Part shown: piece after piece, positions 1 through 5,270 of the stretch
Numbering within the stretch: the stretch's first letter is position 1
How the letters are laid out: the number at the start of each line of letters is the position of its first letter
NCBI GenBank assembly: GCA_035649895.1
Contig: DASRIS010000048.1
Span: 1-5,270 of the forward strand
Direction: 5' to 3'
Length of the DNA: 5,270 nt
Origin: DASSUC01 sp035649895
GTDB taxonomy: Bacteria; Actinomycetota; Actinomycetes; Mycobacteriales; Micromonosporaceae
Program-made: the position numbers and the translations under genes
The notes under the pieces: model-generated
Told to the model about the DNA's origin: nothing
What the model saw: only the letters and a program-made list of their open reading frames with translations
Databases searched by the model: none

Positions 1-291
1 CGGCCGGTGGAGCGGCCGTTGTGGGTTGGTTCGGTGAAGTCGAACATCGGCCATGCCCAGGCGGCCGCGGGTATGGCCGGTGTGGTCAAGATGGTGATGG
101 CGCTGCAGCACGGCCTACTGCCACAGACACTGCACGTTGACGAGCCGACGTCGCATGTGGACTGGTCGGCCGGGGCGGTACGGCTCCTTGCCGAGCCCGT
201 GCCGTGGCCGGAGGTAGGCCGGCCGCGCCGGGTGGGCATCTCGGGGTTCGGGATCAGCGGGACGAACGCACACGTGCTCATCGAGCAGGCT
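1..291 (+). other. Ketosynthase domain, C-terminal end (partial)
   Basis: These are the last ~97 residues of a beta-ketoacyl synthase, which condenses the incoming chain with the malonyl extender. The KSNIGH motif (Lys 37-39, His 52-54) supplies the conserved Lys and the second catalytic His. The domain closes with the usual GISGTNAHV segment (253-276). The active-site Cys and first His lie upstream of the window, so full activity of this KS cannot be judged. Confidence 0.95.
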
Positions 292-3200
292 CCGGAGCAG
301 CCAACCATGACGCCGGAACCGGCGGAGCCGACGTGCGACGGGTCTGTGGTGCCATGGGTGGTGTCGGCAGGGTCTGACGCTGGTCTGGTGGGTCAGGCGT
401 CCCGGTTGGTGGAGGCGGTGTCGGCCGGCGGAGGGATGAGGGCGGTGGATGTGGCGTGGTCGTTGGCGGTCGGCCGGGCGGCGTTGCCGGTGCGGGCGGT
501 GGTGTGGGGCAGGGACTCGGACGAGCTGGTGGCCGGGCTGGATGTGGTGGCCGCAGGGGATACGAGCGCTGGGGCGAGTGGTGGCGTACGGGTCAGGAAG
601 GGCGGTGTGGTGACCGGTGCGGTGGTGGAGGGCCGGGTGGGGGTGGTGTTCTCCGGCCAGGGGGCGCAGTGGGCCGGAATGGGCACCGGGCTGGCAGCGG
701 GCTTCCAGGTGTTCCGGGAGGCGCTGGGCCAGGTATGTGCAGGATTTGAGGGACTGCTGCGGCCAGGGGCGCTGAGCCAGGTGATGGAAGGCGGCGCGCA
801 GCAGGCGGCGACGCGCCTGCTGGAGCAGACCGTGTTTGCGCAGGCAGGGTTGTTCGCGGTGGAGGTGGCCGGGTTCCGGTTGCTGGAGTCGCTGGGGCTG
901 CGGCCAGACTTTGTCGCCGGCCACTCCGTGGGAGAGATCGCCGCGGCCCATGTCGCAGGCGTGCTCAACCTGGCGGACGCGTGCCGGCTGGTGGCCGCGC
1001 GCGGAAAGCTGATGCAGGCCCTGCCCGAGGGCGGGGCGATGCTCGCGGTACGGGCACCGGCGGGGCAGGCCCTAGAGGTGGTCCAAGAGGTGAGGGCGGC
1101 CGTCGATGTGGCCGCGGTCAACGGCCCCCACGCGGTGGTCCTCTCCGGCGCGCGGGAGGCGCTGGAGACGGTGGCGGCAGGGTTGGCACAGCGGGGGACG
1201 CGGGTGCGGTGGCTGCCCGGCGGGTATGCGTTCCACTCCCGGTGGGTGGAGCCGGTGCTGGACGAGCTCGCCCGCGTGGCGGAGAGCATCGAGCTCCGGC
1301 CGCCGCGGGTGCCAGTGGTCTCCATGGTGACCGGCCAGCCCACCAGCGAGGTGTCCACACCGGACTACTGGGCTCGACAGGCGCGCCAGACGGTGCGGTT
1401 CGCCGACGCGATGAGCTGGCTCGCCAACGCCGGAGTGGCCACCGTGGTGGAGGTCGGTCCGGACGCGGTGCTGACCGCGCTCGGGCCGGAGTGCGTGCCT
1501 GAGAACCGCACCATGGTGTTCGTAGCCACCGGAAGACGGGACCGTGACGAGGTAGCCACGCTCACCCGCGCACTGGCCCAGCTATGGGTCCGCGGCGTCC
1601 CGGTGGACTGGGCGACGGTGCTCGCTGGCCGGGGCGGCAGGCAGGTCGACCTGCCCACCTACGCGTTCCAACGCCAGCGCTACTGGCTGCAGCCCGCACC
1701 ACGCCGCACCGACGTCACCGCCGCCGGCCTGGACATCCCCGGTCACCCCTTGCTCGGCGCGGCGCTCACCCTGGCCACAGGAGACAAGCTGGTCCTCACC
1801 GGCCGGCTCTCCCGCCACACGCACCCATGGCTGGCCGACCACACCATCGCCGGGACAACCCTGCTACCCGGTACCGCCCTGGTCGGGCTCGCCCTCCACG
1901 CCGGCGACCAGACCGGCTTTCCCCACCTGCGCGAGCTCACCCTGCAGACACCCCTCGCCGTCCCTGACGGCCACCGCGTGCAGCTCCAGCTCGTCGTCGC
2001 CGGACCCGACGCCGACGGCGAGCGCGCCATCCGGATCTACTCCCGCCCGGAGCATGCGCCACCCGACCAACCCTGGACCATCCACGCCCACGGCCTGCTC
2101 TCCCCACACCGAGCCACCACCAGCCCGTCCGACCTGACCGCCTGGCCTCCCATCGACGCCCAACCCGTCGACCTCACCCACCTCTACCCCACCGCCGCCG
2201 AGAACGGGTACCACTACGGCCCTACCTTCCAAGGCCTCACCGCGGCATGGCGCCACGAGGACCACAGCTACGGCGAGGTCACCCTCCCCGGACCCCTCCA
2301 CCACCAGGCAACCCACTACGCCATCCACCCAGCCCTGCTCGACGCCGCCCTGCACCCGCTGCTCGCGACCACCAACACGAGCACCCCGCACGCCCCCTTC
2401 GTCTGGGCCGGGGTGACCCTCCACGCCACCGCGGCCACGCAGGTCCGCGTCGCACTCCGCCGGACCGGCACCGACACCATCGCGGTGACGGTCACCGACC
2501 CCACCGGACGCCCGGTCCTGACCGCAGACGCACTGACCCTGCGACCGCTCATCACCACCGCCAGCGACCTCTACCGGCTCGGCTGGACGCCGGCGACCAC
2601 GCCCGCCGCAACGATCCCGACCGATGGCAGCTGGGCGACGCTGGGACCTGACCCGCTCGGTCTTGCAGCCGCCCTCCGGCACATGGGGACCGCCGTCACC
2701 GCCTACCCTGACCTCACCGCGCTCGCCGCCGCGCTCGACGGCGGCTCCGCAGCACCCGAGCTGGTGCTCCTAGGTGTCGGCGTACCACCGGACCAGGACA
2801 CCGGCCTCGCCGCCGCCGCGCGGGCCGTGACCGGCGAGGTTCTCGGCGTCCTCCAGCGGTGGCTCGCGGACCCGCGGCTGGCCGCGGTGCGTCTGGTCGT
2901 GGTCACCGGTGGCGCGGTGGCCGTGACCGCCAAGGACCTCACCGAGCTGGTGCTCGCCCCGATCTGGGGGCTTGTCAGGACCGCCCGGAGCGAGAACCAC
3001 GGCCGGTTCCTGCTGCTGGACACCGACGACAGCCACCGCACCGCGCCGGACCAGCTGGTGCGCGCAGTGTCACTCGCGCTCGCCACAGGTGAGAGCGAGG
3101 TCGCGGTACGCCACGGGGAGGTGCTCGTCCCCCGGCTCACGCCGGCGGCCACGCCCGTGGGACAGGGTCCCGAGCGGGCGTGGGAGCGCGGCGGGACGGT

Positions 3201-4515
3201 GCTCGTCACCGGCGGCACCGGAGCCCTCGGTGGACTCGTCGCCCGCCATCTAGCCACCGCGCATGGCGTACGCCGGTTGCTCCTGGTCAGCCGCCGCGGA
3301 CGGACCGCAGCCGGTGCCGGCAAGCTGGTCGCCGACCTCGCTGCCCTCGGCGCGTGCGCCGAGGTGGCCACCTGCGACGTCGCCGACCGTGACCAGCTCG
3401 GCGCCGTCCTCGCCGCGGTCCCGGCGGCGTACCCGCTCACCGCAGTGGTGCACACCGCCGGCATCGTCGACGACGGGGTGCTGGCCGCGTTGACACCGGA
3501 CCGGCTCATCACGGTCCTCCGGCCCAAGATCGACGCGGCGGTCAACCTGCATGAGCTGACCCGCGACGACGAGCTGTCCGCGTTCGTGCTCTTCTCCTCG
3601 ACGGCAGGGGTCTTCGGCGGTCCCGGCCAGGGCAGCTACGCGGCGGCGAACGCGTTCCTGGACGCGCTCGCCGCCCACCGGCGGGCGCACGGACTGCCCG
3701 GCACCTCGGTCGCCTGGGGGCCGTGGGCTCAGCAGGGCGGGATGATGGGCCAGCTCGACCAGGTGGACCTGGAGCGCATCAGCCGGTCCGGCATCGACCC
3801 GCTGCCGGCCGAACGGGGCCTGGCGCTGTTCGACGCGGCCGTCAACGCCGACGAGGCGCTGCTCGTCGCGGTACGGGTCGTCATCGCCACGCTGCGGGCG
3901 AACGCCGCTGACGGAAGCCTCCCCGCCGTCCTGCGCAGGCTGGTGCCGAGCCGGCAGGTAGCCCGGGAACGGCCCGGCTCCGCCGGCCCCACGCTGCTCC
4001 AGCAGCTCGCGGGCCGCACCGGAGGCCAGCGGTCGGAGCTCCTTCTTGACCTGGTACGCGACCACGTGGCGACGGTGCTGGGGCACGGTGACCGGCGCAG
4101 CGTGGACCCGGCCCGAGAGTTCGGCGACCTCGGGTTCGACTCCTTGACAGCGGTCGAGCTGCGTAACCGCCTGGATGGCGTGACCGGGCTGCGGCTACCC
4201 GCGACGCTGGTCTTCGACTATCCGAGCCCGGCCGCGCTCGCCGCATACCTCGATGCGCAGATCCAGCCGGCTGGCCCGCCGAGACCACCGGTCTTCGCCG
4301 ATCTTGACCGGCTTGAGGCTGCTCTCTCCGGCGACCCGCTCGACCGCGACGGACGGGCGGCTGTAGTCAGGCGGCTCGAGGCGCTGCTCTGGAAGCTCGA
4401 CAGCAACGAGGACCCAGCGGCCGGCCCGGCACAGCCGGATGCGCCGCAGCCGCTTGACACGTCTACCGACGAGGAGATGTTCGCGTTGATCAACAAAGAG
4501 CTCGGCATCGGCTGA
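1..4515 (+). CDS. Modular type I polyketide synthase, 3' part: (KS)-AT-DH-KR-ACP plus C-terminal docking domain (5' partial)
   Basis: This is one subunit of a cytosolic modular PKS assembly line. The frame is open from base 1 to the TGA at 4513-4515 (1504 visible residues), and the true start lies upstream. Domains in order by visible residue: KS C-terminus 1-97 (KSNIGH, catalytic His 18), KS-AT linker, AT about 214-550 (GHSVGE, Ser 309), DH about 582-856 (His 614, Asp 781), KR structural half about 857-1060, KR catalytic half about 1064-1290 (Tyr 1213), ACP about 1346-1420 (Ser 1381), docking tail about 1429-1504. The ~200 residues between DH and the KR nucleotide-binding motif match the KR structural subdomain, so there is no enoylreductase. 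Inferred reaction: extension with malonyl-CoA, ketoreduction and dehydration to an (E)-2-enoyl thioester. There is no thioesterase, and the protein ends in a docking tail, so the chain moves on to another subunit. Whether earlier modules precede this KS cannot be seen. On reading I noticed no TTA codon in frame. Confidence 0.97.
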   Translation, partial: RPVERPLWVGSVKSNIGHAQAAAGMAGVVKMVMALQHGLLPQTLHVDEPTSHVDWSAGAVRLLAEPVPWPEVGRPRRVGISGFGISGTNAHVLIEQAPEQPTMTPEPAEPTCDGSVVPWVVSAGSDAGLVGQASRLVEAVSAGGGMRAVDVAWSLAVGRAALPVRAVVWGRDSDELVAGLDVVAAGDTSAGASGGVRVRKGGVVTGAVVEGRVGVVFSGQGAQWAGMGTGLAAGFQVFREALGQVCAGFEGLLRPGALSQVMEGGAQQAATRLLEQTVFAQAGLFAVEVAGFRLLESLGLRPDFVAGHSVGEIAAAHVAGVLNLADACRLVAARGKLMQALPEGGAMLAVRAPAGQALEVVQEVRAAVDVAAVNGPHAVVLSGAREALETVAAGLAQRGTRVRWLPGGYAFHSRWVEPVLDELARVAESIELRPPRVPVVSMVTGQPTSEVSTPDYWARQARQTVRFADAMSWLANAGVATVVEVGPDAVLTALGPECVPENRTMVFVATGRRDRDEVATLTRALAQLWVRGVPVDWATVLAGRGGRQVDLPTYAFQRQRYWLQPAPRRTDVTAAGLDIPGHPLLGAALTLATGDKLVLTGRLSRHTHPWLADHTIAGTTLLPGTALVGLALHAGDQTGFPHLRELTLQTPLAVPDGHRVQLQLVVAGPDADGERAIRIYSRPEHAPPDQPWTIHAHGLLSPHRATTSPSDLTAWPPIDAQPVDLTHLYPTAAENGYHYGPTFQGLTAAWRHEDHSYGEVTLPGPLHHQATHYAIHPALLDAALHPLLATTNTSTPHAPFVWAGVTLHATAATQVRVALRRTGTDTIAVTVTDPTGRPVLTADALTLRPLITTASDLYRLGWTPATTPAATIPTDGSWATLGPDPLGLAAALRHMGTAVTAYPDLTALAAALDGGSAAPELVLLGVGVPPDQDTGLAAAARAVTGEVLGVLQRWLADPRLAAVRLVVVTGGAVAVTAKDLTELVLAPIWGLVRTARSENHGRFLLLDTDDSHRTAPDQLVRAVSLALATGESEVAVRHGEVLVPRLTPAATPVGQGPERAWERGGTVLVTGGTGALGGLVARHLATAHGVRRLLLVSRRGRTAAGAGKLVADLAALGACAEVATCDVADRDQLGAVLAAVPAAYPLTAVVHTAGIVDDGVLAALTPDRLITVLRPKIDAAVNLHELTRDDELSAFVLFSSTAGVFGGPGQGSYAAANAFLDALAAHRRAHGLPGTSVAWGPWAQQGGMMGQLDQVDLERISRSGIDPLPAERGLALFDAAVNADEALLVAVRVVIATLRANAADGSLPAVLRRLVPSRQVARERPGSAGPTLLQQLAGRTGGQRSELLLDLVRDHVATVLGHGDRRSVDPAREFGDLGFDSLTAVELRNRLDGVTGLRLPATLVFDYPSPAALAAYLDAQIQPAGPPRPPVFADLDRLEAALSGDPLDRDGRAAVVRRLEALLWKLDSNEDPAAGPAQPDAPQPLDTSTDEEMFALINKELGIG
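640..1689 (+). other. Acyltransferase domain, predicted malonyl-CoA specific, with post-AT linker
   Basis: The domain loads the extender unit onto the ACP. It begins at VVFSGQGAQW (643-672). The nucleophile Ser is at 925-927 in GHSVGE, and the conserved carboxylate-binding Arg is at 1000-1002 in AARGKLMQ. The GHSVG form, the TVFAQAGLFAVEV stretch and AARGKLMQALP are typical of malonyl-type ATs; methylmalonyl ATs usually have GHSQG and ALRS-like sequence. The second specificity motif reads YAFH (1225-1236), a mix of malonyl HAFH and methylmalonyl YASH. The weight of evidence favours malonyl-CoA. The standard post-AT linker LPTYAFQRQRYWL occupies 1651-1689. Confidence 0.93.
1741..2568 (+). other. 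Dehydratase domain, predicted active
   Basis: This double-hotdog dehydratase removes water from the beta-hydroxyacyl intermediate. It starts at HPLLG (1744-1758). The catalytic His (1840-1842) sits in a complete HxxxGxxxxP motif reading HTIAGTTLLP. GYHYGPTFQGL follows at 2206-2238. The catalytic Asp is at 2341-2343 in DAALH, with the supporting His at 2353. APFVW (2392-2406) corresponds to the usual LPFxW motif. All key residues are present, so the domain should be functional. Its DNA is strongly C-rich on the coding strand, unlike the rest of the gene (see findings). Confidence 0.93.
2569..3880 (+). other. Ketoreductase, structural plus catalytic subdomains, B1-type
   Basis: The domain reduces the beta-keto group with NADPH. 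The structural half opens at LYRLGW (2569-2586). The catalytic Rossmann half carries TGGTGALG (3208-3231), Lys 3526-3528, Ser 3598-3600 (13 residues before the Tyr), Tyr 3637-3639 and Asn 3649-3651 in YAAAN, and WGPW at 3715-3726. VDD (3466-3474) stands where B-type KRs have LDD. Phe rather than Trp lies eight residues before the Tyr, which argues against A-type, and Ala rather than Pro lies two residues after the Tyr, which favours B1 over B2. Predicted product: a D (3R) hydroxyl, the usual substrate for the neighbouring DH to give a trans double bond. There is no room for an ER between the two halves. Confidence 0.92.
4036..4260 (+). other. Acyl carrier protein domain
   Basis: This ~75-residue four-helix carrier domain holds the growing chain on phosphopantetheine. 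The attachment Ser is at 4141-4143 in the motif GFDSLTAVELRNRL. The characteristic ending LVFDYPSPAALAAYL follows at 4207-4251. There is a single ACP and no thioesterase after it, so the chain is handed to the next protein. Confidence 0.96.
4285..4512 (+). other. C-terminal docking domain (class 1 type)
   Basis: About 75 residues follow the ACP. They begin with an amphipathic stretch (FADLDRLEAAL, 4294-4326), which fits the dimerising helices of DEBS-type docking domains. After a Pro/Ala/Asp-rich linker, the sequence ends in a short acidic helix with DEEMFALINKELG (4468-4506). That last helix is the part expected to bind the coiled coil of the downstream KS protein. The assignment rests on resemblance to the known family layout; the match with the next gene's N-terminus supports it. 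Confidence 0.88.
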
Positions 4516-4563
4516 CGAGATCACCGACCTGGCGGCAACCAGCGTTGGAGGAGGCAGCAGGGC
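4516..4563 (+). promoter_or_regulatory. Intergenic gap with strong ribosome binding site for the downstream PKS gene
   Basis: Only 48 bp separate the TGA of the first PKS gene from the ATG at 4564. GGAGGAGG (4547-4554) lies 9 nt before that ATG and is close to the ideal anti-16S match, which fixes the start. I see no hairpin suggesting a terminator and no promoter elements, so the two genes are probably co-transcribed. Confidence 0.85.
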
Positions 4564-4665
4564 ATGACCGGCAACGAAGAGAAGCTCCGCGAGTACCTCA
4601 AGCTGGTCACGACCGACCTGCGGGAGACCCGCCAGCGGCTGCAGGTGGTGCAGAGGCGGGCCAGG
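4564..4665 (+). other. N-terminal docking coiled coil of the second PKS
   Basis: About 34 residues, rich in Glu, Arg, Lys and Leu with heptad-like spacing, lie directly before the KS. The pattern is that of the DEBS-type N-terminal docking helix, which dimerises and binds the C-terminal helix of the upstream subunit. The upstream gene ends in the matching domain class. Confidence 0.9.
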
Positions 4666-5270
4666 GAGCCGATCGCCGTCGTCGGGATGTCCTGCCGCTT
4701 CCCCGGTGGTGTCCGCTCCCCGGAGGACCTGTGGCGCCTCGTGGTCGACGGTACCGACGCCATCGGTGGGTTCCCGACGGACCGGGGGTGGGATCTCGAC
4801 GCCCTCTACGACCCGGACCCCGACGCCTCGGGTACGTCCTACACCCGTGAGGGCGGGTTCCTGTACGACGCGGCAGAGTTCGACGCGGAGCTCTTCGGCA
4901 TCTCACCGCGTGAGGCGCTGGCGATGGACCCGCAGCAGCGGCTGCTGCTGGAGGCGGCGTGGGAGGCGTTCGAGCATGCGGGGATCGCGCCGTCCTCGCT
5001 GCGGGGCCACCGTACCGGGGTCTTCGTCGGCGCCGCACACTTCGGCTACCTCAACGACATGCTCAACGTCCCGGAGAACGTTGAGGGCTTCTCGATGACC
5101 GGCAACGCGGTCAGCATCCTTACCGGCCGGGTGGCGTACACGTTTGGGTTGGAGGGTCCGGCGGTGACGGTGGATACGGCGTGTTCGTCGTCGTTGGTGG
5201 CGTTGCATCTGGCGGTGCAGGCGCTGCGGCGGGGGGAGTGCGCCCTGGCGCTGGCTGGTGGGGTGACGGT
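4564..5270 (+). CDS. Modular type I polyketide synthase, N-terminal docking domain and ketosynthase (3' partial)
   Basis: This is the next subunit of the assembly line, with 235 complete codons visible and the frame open at the right edge. Residues 1-34 form a charged amphipathic helix containing NEEKLREYLK and TTDLRETRQRLQ, typical of the class 1 N-terminal coiled-coil docking domain that receives a chain from a preceding PKS protein. The KS starts near residue 35 with EPIAVVGMSCRFPGG. It has the usual GWDLD, GGFLYDAAEFDAELFGISP and DPQQRLLLEAAWEAFE landmarks. The active-site Cys is residue 207 (5182-5184) in DTACSSS. A true Cys, not Gln, means a condensing KS and not a KSQ loading domain; together with the docking helix this marks an extension module. 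The KS His residues and later domains are beyond the window. The start is fixed by the Shine-Dalgarno sequence 9 nt upstream and by the docking helix beginning right after the Met. Confidence 0.97.
   Translation, partial: MTGNEEKLREYLKLVTTDLRETRQRLQVVQRRAREPIAVVGMSCRFPGGVRSPEDLWRLVVDGTDAIGGFPTDRGWDLDALYDPDPDASGTSYTREGGFLYDAAEFDAELFGISPREALAMDPQQRLLLEAAWEAFEHAGIAPSSLRGHRTGVFVGAAHFGYLNDMLNVPENVEGFSMTGNAVSILTGRVAYTFGLEGPAVTVDTACSSSLVALHLAVQALRRGECALALAGGVT

Noticed and set aside
2569..3190. Possible hidden enoylreductase between DH and KR
   Set aside because: The gap is about 200 residues, the size of the KR structural subdomain, and it lacks an ER nucleotide-binding motif. An ER would need roughly 300 extra residues.
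115..4288. Several long antisense open frames, for example 115-951, 393-1358, 1864-2682, 2703-3545 and 3250-4086 on the minus strand
   Set aside because: They lie opposite a continuous, domain-complete PKS frame. In very GC-rich DNA stop codons are rare, so long shadow frames are expected. Their translations are low-complexity (Arg, Ala, Pro, Ser, Gly) with no recognisable domain.
1..4515. Frameshift or disabled domain in the first PKS gene
   Set aside because: A single uninterrupted frame carries all expected motifs in order, and every catalytic residue checked in AT, DH, KR and ACP is present.
4516..4563. Terminator or promoter between the two PKS genes
   Set aside because: I see no stable inverted repeat, no T-tract and no convincing -35/-10 pair in the 48 bp; only the ribosome binding site is supported.
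5173..5193. Possible KSQ decarboxylating (loading) domain at the start of the second gene
   Set aside because: The active site is DTACSSS with a real Cys, and an N-terminal docking helix precedes it, so it is an extension KS.
4521..5208. Overlapping open frames on both strands across the start of the second PKS gene (for example 4545-4850 and 4706-5098 on plus, 4607-5038 and 4903-5208 on minus)
   Set aside because: The frame from ATG 4564 encodes an unmistakable docking helix plus KS with the catalytic Cys. The others are out-of-frame shadows.

Overview
The window is an internal piece of a modular type I polyketide synthase (PKS) gene cluster. The DNA is very GC-rich, with strong G/C preference at third codon positions. 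The protein families, the 'NEEKLREYLK'-type docking helix and the GGAGGAGG ribosome binding site all point to an actinomycete such as Streptomyces, Micromonospora or a relative. I cannot name the species or the final product from this sequence alone.

Layout: Bases 1-4515 are the 3' part of one large PKS gene on the + strand, open at the left edge. It enters in the last ~97 residues of a ketosynthase (KS) and continues through an acyltransferase (AT, ~640-1650), a dehydratase (DH, ~1740-2570), a ketoreductase with its structural subdomain (KR, ~2570-3880), an acyl carrier protein (ACP, ~4036-4260) and a C-terminal docking domain (~4285-4512). A 48-bp gap carrying a strong Shine-Dalgarno sequence follows. 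A second PKS gene then starts at ATG 4564, with an N-terminal coiled-coil docking helix and the first ~200 residues of a KS including its active-site Cys. It runs off the right edge.

Function: The first gene ends with a complete KS-AT-DH-KR-ACP module, with no enoylreductase. Every catalytic residue I could check is present. The AT looks malonyl-CoA specific and the KR is B-type, so the module should add two carbons and leave an (E)-alpha,beta-double bond, as in polyene-type stretches of macrolides and related compounds. The matching docking domains at the gene junction indicate that the chain passes directly from the first protein's ACP to the second protein's KS.

Nothing here is a clearly undescribed system. 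The points worth a second look are a sharp base-composition block that coincides with the DH domain, a codon-style switch inside the second KS, and a hybrid YAFH specificity motif in the AT. I found no RNA genes, mobile elements, CRISPR arrays or convincing terminators.
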